Positions 1-8,163 of a DNA stretch of 64,000 nt are shown here, piece by piece; within the stretch, counting starts at the first letter, position 1, and every line of letters starts with the position of its first letter. Source of the stretch: Variovorax paradoxus (GTDB taxonomy: Bacteria > Pseudomonadota > Gammaproteobacteria > Burkholderiales > Burkholderiaceae_C). The stretch is taken from NCBI RefSeq assembly GCF_030815855.1, contig NZ_JAUSXG010000001.1, forward strand, positions 1,116,001-1,180,000, in the 5' to 3' direction. The position numbers and the translations under genes were made by a program. Under the pieces are notes generated by a model. The model was given only the letters and a program-made list of their open reading frames with translations. It was not told the origin of the DNA and did not search any database.

Positions 1-300
1 GCCGAGCGCGCGCGTGGCATCTCGGCCGTGGAAGCGGTGCGCGAGGCTTGCCTGCTGCGCTTCCGGCCGATTCTCATGACCACGCTGGCCGCGGCGCTCG
101 GCGCGCTGCCGCTGGCCATCGGCTTCGGCCAGGGCTCCGAGCTGCGCCAGCCGCTGGGCGTGGCGATCATCGGCGGCCTCGTGGCGAGCCAGCTGCTCAC
201 GCTGCTGACTACGCCCGTGGTCTACGTGTTGCTCGACAAGCTGCGCCGGCGCTCCGGCAACGAGCGGCATCTGAGCCGCGCCGCCAGTTCGCCGACATGA
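1..300 (+). CDS. RND efflux pump, C-terminal end (partial)
   Basis: Last 99 residues of an inner-membrane resistance-nodulation-division pump; the gene begins upstream of the window. The visible part shows the closing pattern of the AcrB/MdtC superfamily: an R-P-I-L-M-T-T-L-A amphipathic start, then two hydrophobic segments around [15 protein letters not shown] and [14 protein letters not shown], and [11 protein letters not shown] at the end. The periplasmic substrate-binding loops are absent, so the substrate is unknown; HAE1-type drug efflux is likeliest because the next gene is a NodT-type outer membrane lipoprotein. Its stop overlaps the next ATG (ATGA), which indicates an operon with translational coupling. 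Confidence 0.9.
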   Translation, partial: AERARGISAVEAVREACLLRFRPILMTTLAAALGALPLAIGFGQGSELRQPLGVAIIGGLVASQLLTLLTTPVVYVLLDKLRRRSGNERHLSRAASSPT

Positions 301-1796
301 ACAGAAGAACGAACGAACCTGCCATGAAACAACGACAACGCACTCAATCGCATCTGCCCGGCAGGCTGTCCGCACTCGTGTTGGCCGCCATGGTGGCCGG
401 CTGCGCTGTAGGTCCCGCCTACGAGGTACCCACCGCGGCCGCGCCCGCCGGATGGAAAGAGCAGAAGACCGCCGAAGGCTGGCTCCCGGCCGCGCCGGCC
501 GATGCGCTCGACCGCGGCGAATGGTGGAAGCTCTTTGGTGACACCACGCTCGACGAGCTGGCCGCACGCGTGCAGGTGTCGAACCAGAACATCGCCGCGG
601 CCGTCGCCAACTACGCGCAGGCTCAGGCCCTGGTGCGGGGCGAGCGCGCGGCGCTGTTCCCGACGGTGTCGCTCGACGGCAGCGCCAGGCGAAGCGGCAA
701 CGCTGGCGGCACCAGCAACGCGGCCAGCACCTTCTCCGCGTCGCTCGGCGTCGACTGGGCACCGGATGTGTGGGGGCGGTTGCGCCAAGCCGTGAGCAGC
801 GCGCAGGCCAACGCACAGGCCAGCGAGGCCGACCTGGCTTCGGCGCGGCTCTCGGCCGTCGGTGACCTGGCGATCAACTATTTTTCGCTGCGCGAAACCG
901 ATGCCGAGATCGTGCTGCTCGACCAGACCATCGAGGGCTATCAGCGCGCCTACGAAATCACGAGCAACCGCTACAAGGCCGGCATTGCCGCGCAGACCGA
1001 CGTGCTGCAGGCGCAGACCCAGCTCGTGAGCGCGCAGGCGGAGCGCGTGGGGCTGCAGCGCACCCGCGCCACGCTGGAGCACGCCATTGCCATGCTGGTG
1101 GGCGTGGCGCCGGCCGACTTCAGCCTGCCGGCCGCGCAGTGGACGCCCACGGTGCCTGGCATTCCGACCGGCGTGCCCTCGACGCTGCTGCAGCGCCGGC
1201 CCGACATCGCCGCAGCCGAGCGCGCGGTGGCGGCCGCCAATGCGCAGATCGGCATTGCGCGTTCGGCGTACTTTCCGAACTTCGGTCTCAGCGCCTCCGT
1301 CGGTGGCAACGCGAGCCGCGTGAAAGACCTGTTCAATGCATCCAACACGCTGTGGGCGCTCGGCCTGTCGGTCGCGCAGGTGGTGTTCGACGCGGGCGCC
1401 ATCGGCGCGAGCGTCGATTCGGCCAAGGCCGGCCACGAAGCCAGCGTGGCGCGCTATCGCCAGACGGTGCTCGCTGCGTTCCAGGGGGTGGAAGACCAAT
1501 TGACGGCGGGCGCCGCGCTGGCGCAGCAGGAAGGCCTGCGGCGCGAGGCCTCGGCCGCCGCCGACAAGACCGAGCAGCAACTGCTCAATCGGTATCGCGC
1601 GGCCCAGGTGAGCTACACGGAAGTGGTCACGGCCCAGGCAGCCGCGCTCAGCGCACGGCGCACGCTGGTGCAGTTGCAGGTGAATCGCCAGACCGCCGCG
1701 GTGGCGCTGATTCAAGCCCTGGGCGGCGGTTGGCAAGCGGGAGGGGCGGGCGGCGACACGCCCTTGTCGGCCGCACAGCCTCCCCCTCTCCGCTGA
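297..1796 (+). CDS. Outer membrane efflux lipoprotein, NodT/OprM family
   Basis: Outer-membrane channel of a tripartite RND efflux system. The protein has a lipoprotein signal ending in a lipobox (VAGC), followed by VGPAYEVP, the classic start of the mature NodT/OprM family, and two TolC-type repeats (about residues 80-280 and 290-480) rich in the A-x-A-N-A pattern. The carboxy part contains [23 protein letters not shown], a signature of this family, here split by me as LLQRRPDI and [11 protein letters not shown]. The ATG at 297 overlaps the stop of the pump gene; an in-frame ATG at 324 gives a signal peptide of more usual length and is a real alternative. Length of 499 residues is normal. 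Confidence 0.92.
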   Translation: MNRRTNEPAMKQRQRTQSHLPGRLSALVLAAMVAGCAVGPAYEVPTAAAPAGWKEQKTAEGWLPAAPADALDRGEWWKLFGDTTLDELAARVQVSNQNIAAAVANYAQAQALVRGERAALFPTVSLDGSARRSGNAGGTSNAASTFSASLGVDWAPDVWGRLRQAVSSAQANAQASEADLASARLSAVGDLAINYFSLRETDAEIVLLDQTIEGYQRAYEITSNRYKAGIAAQTDVLQAQTQLVSAQAERVGLQRTRATLEHAIAMLVGVAPADFSLPAAQWTPTVPGIPTGVPSTLLQRRPDIAAAERAVAAANAQIGIARSAYFPNFGLSASVGGNASRVKDLFNASNTLWALGLSVAQVVFDAGAIGASVDSAKAGHEASVARYRQTVLAAFQGVEDQLTAGAALAQQEGLRREASAAADKTEQQLLNRYRAAQVSYTEVVTAQAAALSARRTLVQLQVNRQTAAVALIQALGGGWQAGGAGGDTPLSAAQPPPLR

Positions 1797-1818
1797 GCGG
1801 ATTGAATTGGCTGTGCGC

Positions 1819-1840
1819 GGGACGGACCTTGGCCCGTCCC
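1819..1840. terminator. Hairpin after the efflux operon
   Basis: Inverted repeat GGGACGG / CCGTCCC with an 8-base loop, 22 bases after the stop of the outer membrane lipoprotein and between two convergent genes. There is no T tract, so it is at best a weak or factor-assisted terminator. Confidence 0.4.
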
Positions 1841-1898
1841 GTCAGCCCCGCCGCGTACAGCGTGCGGGGCGGCTCTTCACGATGCGATCAACCTGCCT

Positions 1899-2264
1899 TC
1901 AGTGCGCGTGACGGTCCATCGACCCGCCCAGGTAGTCCTTGTCGGTCACAAGCACCCAGAGCGCGAGCACCAGGATCGCCGCGGACACGAGCACTGCGTT
2001 GACCATCGCCTTCTCGACCGTGGCGAAGCCGAGCACCCAGGGGGATACGGCCAGCCAGACAGCGAGCGCGCCTTCGGTCCACTCTTCCCAGGCACGCGGA
2101 ACCAAGGTTGCCCCCAGCGCCACGGCGCCCAGCACGATACCCGTCGCGACTGCGCTCCACATCGCAAAGGTGACGTCCTGGAACCCCAGGACCCAGGGCG
2201 AGACGATCAGCCACACGCCGAGAGCGACGTTGACCGGGTCTTGCCAATGCTTCACTTGCTTCAT
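1899..2264 (-). CDS. SPW-repeat integral membrane protein
   Basis: Small (121 aa) membrane protein with two copies of the SPW motif: LGVWLIVSPWVLGF near residue 15 and LAVWLAVSPWVLGF near residue 70, each followed by a second hydrophobic helix, so four transmembrane segments. The family is widespread and its function is unknown. The start is fixed by the ribosome binding site: AGGAGG lies 8 bases before the ATG at 2264, but only 2 bases before the nearby upstream ATG at 2270. The N-terminus reads MKQVKHWQDPVN, with W-Q-D-P typical of the family. Confidence 0.85.
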   Translation of the reverse strand: MKQVKHWQDPVNVALGVWLIVSPWVLGFQDVTFAMWSAVATGIVLGAVALGATLVPRAWEEWTEGALAVWLAVSPWVLGFATVEKAMVNAVLVSAAILVLALWVLVTDKDYLGGSMDRHAH

Positions 2265-2392
2265 GGTCATTACCTCCTGTCGCAATAAAAAAACCGCGAC
2301 ACCACTTTGACGAAGCGTTTTCAGCGGGGTTCCGCGATGCGGCGCTGCAGCATGCGATTGGTTCGCCATGCCTAGTTCGCGACGGCCTCCTT

Positions 2393-3259
2393 CTAGCTTC
2401 CGCGCGCCACCGGCGGTACCAGGTACGCGCCCGATTCGAACAGCTGCGCTTCCGCCTGGTCGATGCGCCGGATCACCGGCTTGCCCGCGCGGCTCGCGAG
2501 CAGTTCGACCAGCGCCTCGGTCACGGCCACGCCGGCCGCGACCGACGGAAAGAACGAGGGGCTGTTGATCGTGAAGAGCAGCGTTTCGTCGGCCAGCAAG
2601 GACAGCGGCGACGCCACGCTGTCGGTAATGGCGACGATGCGGCAGCCCGCCGCCTTGGCCGCCTCCGCCACCTGCAGCGCCTCACGGGAATAGGGCATGA
2701 AGCTGGCGACGACCAGTGCATCGCCCTTTGCAAAAGCGCGCTGCTGCATTTCGAGCGAGCCGCCCTGGCCGTCGACCAGGTGCACGCTGGCGCGAAAGAG
2801 GCGGTACACATAGACGAACGAGAACGCGATCGGAAAGCACGCCCTGAACCCCGCCGCGTGTACCGCGGGCGCCTTCTCGATCAATGCGCAGGCCTTCTGC
2901 AGCGCCTGTTCGCTCTGCTGGTGCGTGGCCTCCAGGTTGCGGCGCTGCACCTCGAACATCTCGCCCGTGAGGCTCCTGTCCTGCGCGCGGCCGATGAGCT
3001 GCTTGGCGCGGCCGCCGTAGGTTTCGCTTCCCAGGCCCATGTCGCCCGCGAAGGCTTCCTTCAGCTGCGGCCAGCCCGCATACCCGAGGTGCTGCGCAAA
3101 GCGCACCAGCGTGGCGGGCGTGCTCTGCGCGCGCGTGCCCACGTTGCGCATCGACGCGGTCACCACTTCGTTGGGGTGATCGAGCACATAGCGCGCCACC
3201 TGCTGCAGTGCAGGGCTCAGTTCGTTGAAGCGCTGGCGGATCAGGTCTCTGGCACCCAT
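2393..3259 (-). CDS. RpiR/MurR-family transcriptional regulator
   Basis: 288-residue regulator with an N-terminal helix-turn-helix of the HTH_6 type (residues 1-80: ASMRNVGTRAQSTPATLVRFA) and a C-terminal SIS domain (about 125-265, containing the sugar-isomerase-like stretch GDALVVASFMPYSREAL). SIS domains in this family bind phosphosugars, but several members control amino-acid catabolism. The start at 3259 has AGGAG a few bases upstream; the reading frame stays open further upstream but that part is compositionally a shadow. It is transcribed divergently from the aminotransferase gene, and repeated GGAAC..GTTCC motifs in the shared intergenic region make it the likely local repressor. Confidence 0.9.
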   Translation of the reverse strand: MGARDLIRQRFNELSPALQQVARYVLDHPNEVVTASMRNVGTRAQSTPATLVRFAQHLGYAGWPQLKEAFAGDMGLGSETYGGRAKQLIGRAQDRSLTGEMFEVQRRNLEATHQQSEQALQKACALIEKAPAVHAAGFRACFPIAFSFVYVYRLFRASVHLVDGQGGSLEMQQRAFAKGDALVVASFMPYSREALQVAEAAKAAGCRIVAITDSVASPLSLLADETLLFTINSPSFFPSVAAGVAVTEALVELLASRAGKPVIRRIDQAEAQLFESGAYLVPPVARGS

Positions 3260-3284
3260 GCGGGAGCTCCTATGGAATGTGTCT

Positions 3285-3403
3285 GGAACGAATGTACCGG
3301 AGTCGCGCCGGGTGTTCCACGCACGACCTGGAACGCGCGAAACGAACGGACCAGTTGACGGAACAATTGTTCCAAACAATAATCCATCGGAAACGTTAGT
3401 TCC
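3285..3403. promoter_or_regulatory. Cluster of GGAAC...GTTCC operator-like repeats
   Basis: The divergent intergenic region carries a perfect 14-base palindrome GGAACAATTGTTCC at 3360-3373, a near copy GGAAACGTTAGTTCC at 3389-3403, a degenerate copy GGAACGAATGTACC at 3285-3298, and further half sites GTTCC near 3314 and GGAAC near 3330. The spacing puts sites in front of both the RpiR gene and the aminotransferase gene. Binding by the adjacent RpiR protein is inferred from position. Confidence 0.65.
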
Positions 3404-3428
3404 AAATACGAATTCGACACCCACCGCC

Positions 3429-4763
3429 ATGACGCACGTCTTCCATCGCCACCTTCGCCAGACTCCGCCTGTTGCCGCAGGCTCCAAAGGCATGTTCATC
3501 CGCGATGCCGAAGGGCGCGAATACCTCGATGCCTCGGGCGGCGCGGCCGTGTCGTCGCTCGGCCATGCGCACCCCGAAGTGCTGGCCGCGATGCACGCGC
3601 AGCTCGACAAGTTGGCCTACGCCCACACCAGCTTCTTCACCAGTGAGGTGGCCGAGCAGCTGGCCGACGAACTGATCGCCTCGGCGCCGGAAGGCATGAG
3701 CCATGTCTATCTGGTGAGCGGCGGTTCCGAGGCGGTGGAGGCGGCGCTCAAGATGGCGCGGCAGTACTTCGTCGAGATCGGCCAGCCGCAGCGCACGCAC
3801 TTCATTGCGCGACGCCAGAGCTACCACGGCAACACGCTGGGCGCGCTCGCGGTGGGCGGCAACGCGTGGCGGCGCGAACCGTTCGCGCCCATCCTGGTGC
3901 CGGCCACGCACGTCGCGCCTTGCTACCCGTACCGCGAGCAGCGCACCGATGAAAGCGCCGAGCAATACGGGCTGCGCCTCGCGGCCGAGCTTGAAGCGGC
4001 CATCGTCGCGCAGGGCGCCGATCGCGTGATCGCCTTCGTGGCGGAAACAGTGGGCGGCGCCACGGCCGGCGTGCTCACGCCCGTGCCCGGCTACTTCAAG
4101 GCCGTGCGGTCGGTGTGCGACAAATACGGCGTGCTGCTGATCCTCGACGAGGTGATGTGCGGCATGGGCCGCACCGGCTCGCTGCACGCCTGCGAGCAGG
4201 AGGGCGTGGTGCCGGACCTCATGACCATTGCCAAGGGTCTGGGCGGTGGCTACCAGCCGATCGGCGCGGTGCTGGCGCAGGGCAAGATCGTCGATGCCAT
4301 GTCGAAGGGCAGCGGCTTCTTCCAGCATGGCCACACCTACCTCGGGCATCCGATGGCCTGTGCGGCGGCGCTCGCGGTGCAGCAGGTGATCCGGCGCGAC
4401 GGCCTGGTCACCAAGGTGCGCGACGACGGGGCCGCCTTCGGCGCCATGCTGGCCGAGGCGCTCGGCGGCCACGCGCATGTGGGCGACATCCGCGGCCGCG
4501 GGTTCTTCTGGGGCATCGAGCTGGTGGCCGACCGCGCGAGCAAGGCGCCGTTCGATCCGGCCTTCAAGATCAACGCCGCCATCAAGAAAGACGCCATGGC
4601 GCGCGGCCTGCTGTGCTATCCCTTCGGCGGCACGGTCGACGGCCGGCAGGGCGACCACGTGCTGCTCGCGCCGCCCTTCATCGCCACGCGGCAAGACCTG
4701 CGGGAAATCGCCACCCGTCTTGCAGCTTCCATCGACGCGGTGACGAGCACCGCCGCGCGCTGA
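3429..4763 (+). CDS. Class III PLP-dependent aminotransferase
   Basis: 444-residue fold-type I transaminase of the omega-amino-acid/aspartate aminotransferase family (COG0161-like). Visible family marks: the GREYLDASGGAAVSSLGHAHP start, GSEAVEAALKMARQY cofactor phosphate loop, ARRQSYHGNTLGAL, the aspartate motif LLILDEVMCGMGRTG (Asp binds the pyridine nitrogen) and the lysine in TIAKGLGGGYQPIGAV that forms the Schiff base. ATG at 3429 follows the operator region; upstream in-frame sequence is not coding-like. It starts an operon with an amino-acid solute-binding protein and a racemase, so a role in catabolism of an imported amino acid is likely; the substrate is not predictable. Confidence 0.88.
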   Translation: MTHVFHRHLRQTPPVAAGSKGMFIRDAEGREYLDASGGAAVSSLGHAHPEVLAAMHAQLDKLAYAHTSFFTSEVAEQLADELIASAPEGMSHVYLVSGGSEAVEAALKMARQYFVEIGQPQRTHFIARRQSYHGNTLGALAVGGNAWRREPFAPILVPATHVAPCYPYREQRTDESAEQYGLRLAAELEAAIVAQGADRVIAFVAETVGGATAGVLTPVPGYFKAVRSVCDKYGVLLILDEVMCGMGRTGSLHACEQEGVVPDLMTIAKGLGGGYQPIGAVLAQGKIVDAMSKGSGFFQHGHTYLGHPMACAAALAVQQVIRRDGLVTKVRDDGAAFGAMLAEALGGHAHVGDIRGRGFFWGIELVADRASKAPFDPAFKINAAIKKDAMARGLLCYPFGGTVDGRQGDHVLLAPPFIATRQDLREIATRLAASIDAVTSTAAR

Positions 4764-4820
4764 CCGCTCCCAATTTTCTCTCCGCTGTTTTCTTCAACCG
4801 CCGTTCCGAGGAGCGCTTCC

Positions 4821-5738
4821 ATGCCCAAGCTTCGCCTGCCGATTCCCTTCGGTGCTGCCGCCCTCGCGGTGGCCTTTGCCGTCCTGTTGCCGCATACCGC
4901 CGCACAGGCCCAGGACACCAACGACACGCTTGCCAAGATCAAGGCGAGCGGCGCCATTACCTTCGGCTACCGCGAGTCGTCGTTCGGCTTCTCGTACCTC
5001 GACGGCAACCTGAAGCCGGTGGGCTACAGCATCGAGATCTGCAACCGCATCGTCGAGGCGGTGAAGAGCGAGCTCAAGCTGCCGGCCATCGAGATCAAGT
5101 ACCAGGCCGTGACTTCGGCGAACCGCATTCCGCTGGTGCAGAACGGCACGGTCGACATCGAATGCGGCTCCACCACCAATCTCATCGAGCGCCAGAAGCA
5201 GGTCGCGTTTTCGCCGGACATCTTCCGCTACAACGTGCGCATGCTGGTCAAGGCGGATTCGGGCATCAAGAGCATTGCCGACCTGCAGGGCAAGACGGTG
5301 GTCACCACCACCGGCACCACGTCGTTCCGCCTGCTGCGCGAGGCCGACAAGGGCCGCAACCTCGAAGTGAACAACCTCGGCGGCAAGGACCACAGCGATT
5401 CGTTCCTGCTGGTGGAGAGCGGCAGGGCGCAGGCCTTCGTGCTCGACGACATCCTGCTGGCCGGCCAGATCGCGAATGCGCGCAACCCGAAGGACTTCGT
5501 CATCACAGGGGAGAGCCTGCGCACCGAAAATCAGTCGCTCATGCTGCGCAAGGACGACCCGGCCTTCAAGGCGCTGGTGGACCGCGTCGTGTCGGGCATG
5601 ATGAAGTCGGGCGAAATGGAAAAGCTCTACAACAAATGGTTCATGTCGCCGATTCCGCCCAAGGGCATCAACATCAACTACCCGCTCAACGCCGAGACGA
5701 AAGAGGCCTTCGCCAACCCGTCGTCCAAGGGCATCTGA
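4821..5738 (+). CDS. Amino-acid ABC transporter periplasmic binding protein (GltI-like)
   Basis: 305-residue SBP_bac_3 protein with a Sec signal peptide (hydrophobic segment through residue 25, cleavage after AAQA). Matches the glutamate/aspartate receptor pattern: TLAKIKASGAITFGYRESSFGFSYLD, then GYSIEICNRIVEAVK, and VDIECGSTTN, a marker of the GltI group. GAGGAG precedes the ATG. No permease or ATPase genes follow, so it must use transport subunits encoded elsewhere. Located between an aminotransferase and an Asp/Glu-racemase-family gene, consistent with acidic amino-acid or analogue uptake. Confidence 0.9.
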   Translation: MPKLRLPIPFGAAALAVAFAVLLPHTAAQAQDTNDTLAKIKASGAITFGYRESSFGFSYLDGNLKPVGYSIEICNRIVEAVKSELKLPAIEIKYQAVTSANRIPLVQNGTVDIECGSTTNLIERQKQVAFSPDIFRYNVRMLVKADSGIKSIADLQGKTVVTTTGTTSFRLLREADKGRNLEVNNLGGKDHSDSFLLVESGRAQAFVLDDILLAGQIANARNPKDFVITGESLRTENQSLMLRKDDPAFKALVDRVVSGMMKSGEMEKLYNKWFMSPIPPKGININYPLNAETKEAFANPSSKGI

Positions 5739-5751
5739 CCACCGCTCCCGC

Positions 5752-6414
5752 ATGACACGCATAGCCCTGATCCACGCGCTTTCGCATTCGGTTGCGCCCA
5801 TCAATGCAGCCTTCGAGCGCGACTGGCCCGAGGCCGTGCGCATGAACCTGCTGGACGACAGCCTCTCGGCCGATCTGGAGCGCGGCGGCCAGGGGCTGGA
5901 CGCTTCGATGCACGCGCGCTTTCAGCGTCTCGCGCAGTACGCTGTCGACACCGGCGCGCAGGGCATCCTCTTCACCTGCTCGGCCTTCGGGCCGTGCATC
6001 GAGGCGGTGGCGCGGCGGCATGCGGGCATTCCGGTTCTCAAGCCCAACGAGGCGATGGTCGCAGAGGCCGTGCAAGGGCAGAGCCAAGGGCAGGGCAAGC
6101 TCGGGCTCATCGCCACCTTTGCGGCCACTCTGGTGTCGATGCCGCCCGAGTTTCCGTCCGGCATCGCGCTCGACGCCGTGCTGGCCGAAGGCGCGCTCGA
6201 GGCGTTGAACGCCGGCGATACCGAGCGGCACGACGCCCTGATTGCCGCGCAGGCCGCAATGCTGCGCGAGCGCGGCTGCACGCGCATTGCGCTCGCGCAG
6301 TTCAGCATGGCGCGTGCGCGTGCTGCCTGCGAGCAGGCCAGCGGCCTGCCGGTACTGACCACCGTCGACAGCGCCGTGCGGGCGCTGCGGTTGCGCTCCG
6401 GGCAAGGCTGCTGA
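5752..6414 (+). CDS. Aspartate/glutamate racemase family protein
   Basis: 220-residue member of the Asp/Glu/hydantoin racemase superfamily. The first catalytic cysteine is visible in ILFTCSAFGPCIEAV (about residue 70), in the usual T-C-S-A-F-G-P context, and IPVLKPNEAMVAEA follows as in arylmalonate decarboxylase-like members. The C-terminal second cysteine position is less clear: the region reads LRERGCTRIALAQFSMA. It begins 13 bases after the binding-protein gene, in the same operon. Racemase, isomerase or decarboxylase activity are all possible for the family. Confidence 0.82.
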   Translation: MTRIALIHALSHSVAPINAAFERDWPEAVRMNLLDDSLSADLERGGQGLDASMHARFQRLAQYAVDTGAQGILFTCSAFGPCIEAVARRHAGIPVLKPNEAMVAEAVQGQSQGQGKLGLIATFAATLVSMPPEFPSGIALDAVLAEGALEALNAGDTERHDALIAAQAAMLRERGCTRIALAQFSMARARAACEQASGLPVLTTVDSAVRALRLRSGQGC

Positions 6415-6498
6415 CAAAAGCCCGCGGTGGTCCGGGGCTGCCTGAACCCGGCCTGACTCGACGCCTCGCCATAATTGGTGCTCTTTAAAGGAGTAAGC

Positions 6499-7323
6499 GT
6501 GGACATCGTTTTGCTGGTGAAGGCCGCTGTCATGGGCATCGTCGAGGGGCTGACCGAGTTTCTGCCGATCTCGTCGACCGGGCATCTGATTCTTGCGGGC
6601 TCGCTGCTCGGCTTCGACGACGCCAAGGCCAAGGTGTTCGACATCGCCATTCAGACGGGCGCGATCTTCGCGGTAATTCTTGTGTACTGGCAGAAGATCC
6701 ACTCCACCGTGGTCGCGCTGCCGCGGCAGCCGAAGGCACGGCGCCTGGCCATCAACGTGATCATCGGCTTCCTGCCCGCCGTGGTGCTGGGCCTGATATT
6801 CGGCAAGATGATCAAGGCGCACCTCTTCACCCCGGTGGTGGTGGCGAGTACCTTCATCATCGGTGGCTTCATCATCCTGTGGGCCGAAAAGCGGCCGCCG
6901 GGTTCTGTGCGCATCGAGCACGTGGACGACATGACGATGTGGGACGCCCTCAAGGTCGGCCTGGTGCAGTGCTTTGCAATGATTCCGGGCACGAGCCGCA
7001 GCGGCTCGACCATCATCGGCGGCATGCTGCTGGGCCTCTCGCGCCAGGCGGCGACCGATTTTTCGTTCTTTCTCGCCATTCCGACGCTGATCGGCGCGGG
7101 CGCCTACAGCCTCTACAAGGAGCGTGCGCTGCTGTCAGCGGCCGACATTCCGCTGTTCGCCGTGGGATTGGTGTTCTCGTTCCTCAGCGCCTGGCTCTGC
7201 GTGCGTTGGCTGCTGAAGTACATCAGCACCCACGACTTCATTCCGTTCGCCTGGTATCGCATTGCCTTCGGCATCGTGGTGCTGGCCACGGCATGGACCG
7301 GTGTGGTGGTCTGGGCCGAGTAA
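6499..7323 (+). CDS. uppP: Undecaprenyl-diphosphatase
   Basis: Membrane phosphatase (BacA family, 274 aa versus 273 in E. coli) that recycles undecaprenyl diphosphate for peptidoglycan synthesis. Catalytic consensus regions are intact: [20 protein letters not shown] (Glu16, Glu20, Ser26, His29) and [10 protein letters not shown] with the conserved Arg near 173. About eight hydrophobic segments. Translation most likely starts at the GTG at 6499, preceded at good spacing by AAAGGAG; the TTG at 6475 is not supported. It stands alone on this strand, with the next gene convergent. Confidence 0.95.
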   Translation: MDIVLLVKAAVMGIVEGLTEFLPISSTGHLILAGSLLGFDDAKAKVFDIAIQTGAIFAVILVYWQKIHSTVVALPRQPKARRLAINVIIGFLPAVVLGLIFGKMIKAHLFTPVVVASTFIIGGFIILWAEKRPPGSVRIEHVDDMTMWDALKVGLVQCFAMIPGTSRSGSTIIGGMLLGLSRQAATDFSFFLAIPTLIGAGAYSLYKERALLSAADIPLFAVGLVFSFLSAWLCVRWLLKYISTHDFIPFAWYRIAFGIVVLATAWTGVVVWAE

Positions 7324-7357
7324 ACCTCAGCCCGCGGCGCTGGGCGTGGCCGCCGCC

Positions 7358-8029
7358 TCAGCGCGGCGAAAAATATTCGCCGGCCGCATGCGCCGTTTCC
7401 CGCGAGCCGAGCGCCAGCTTTTTATAGATGCCCTTGGTGCGGCGTTCCACCTCCAGCCGGGGCGCCGAGAACGTCTCGGCGATGTCGCTGTGGCTGCGTC
7501 CTTGGACCACGAGCTCGAGCATCTTGCGTTCGCGCGGCGTCAGCGCCGCGTCGGGCTCGGCCGCCGGGTCGGACGCGTGCTCCGCGTGCCAGGCAAGGAC
7601 GCGCCGCGCAATGGAAGCGTCGATCGGCGCGCCGCCTTGCTCGATGCTGCGCAAGCCGATGCTGAGCTCGAGATCGTCGCGCTCCTTCAGCAGGTAGGCC
7701 ACCGCACCGGCGCGCAACGCCGAAAAAATGACTTCCTCGGTGCGCGAGGCGGAAATTGCAACGGCGGGCACCTGCGGATGGTGCGCCTGCAGCCAGTCGA
7801 TGAGCTCCACCCCGCTGCCCTCGGGCAAGCCGACATCCACCAGAGCCACGCCGAAGCGCCGGGTCTCGAGCAGTTCCATGGCCAGGTCGCCGCTTTCGAC
7901 CCAGGTGATTTCCGGCTCGTCGCACCCGAGCATCGACAGGATGTAGAGCAAACGTTCCTGCATCGCCGGGTCGTTCTCGACCACCAGCGTCGGACTCAGA
8001 GAGACGGCTTCCGACTGAGACGTTGACAT
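7358..8029 (-). CDS. NarL/LuxR-type response regulator with altered receiver acidic pair
   Basis: 223-residue two-domain regulator: receiver (about residues 10-130, phospho-acceptor Asp in ALVDVGLPEGSG, Lys in AYLLKERDD) and LuxR-type helix-turn-helix (about 160-215). Two positions are unusual. The acidic pair reads V-V-E-N-D instead of V-V-E-D-D, so a Mg-binding Asp is Asn. The recognition helix reads RLEVERRTKGIYKKL rather than the common T-V-x-x-H-x-x-N-I pattern. It lies downstream of the histidine kinase on the same strand (134-base gap) and is clearly paralogous to the regulator at 11953-12666, sharing SLSPxLVVExDPAM and RSIEQGGAPID. Confidence 0.9.
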   Translation of the reverse strand: MSTSQSEAVSLSPTLVVENDPAMQERLLYILSMLGCDEPEITWVESGDLAMELLETRRFGVALVDVGLPEGSGVELIDWLQAHHPQVPAVAISASRTEEVIFSALRAGAVAYLLKERDDLELSIGLRSIEQGGAPIDASIARRVLAWHAEHASDPAAEPDAALTPRERKMLELVVQGRSHSDIAETFSAPRLEVERRTKGIYKKLALGSRETAHAAGEYFSPR

Positions 8030-8163
8030 TTAGGCGACATTTTGAAGCGGTGGCCGGAGAACTGGGACGTTTTTACTTATTTTCTCCCATTGTTACTGCT
8101 GATTGCAATTTGTATCGTCTGGTTTGTCCCTGCCTTGGCAAACCTTGCACACGCCTCGCCCGT

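Noticed and set aside
2393..3610. Long N-terminal extension of the RpiR protein
   Set aside because: The extension would cross the aminotransferase gene and the operators; a good ribosome binding site fixes the start at 3259.
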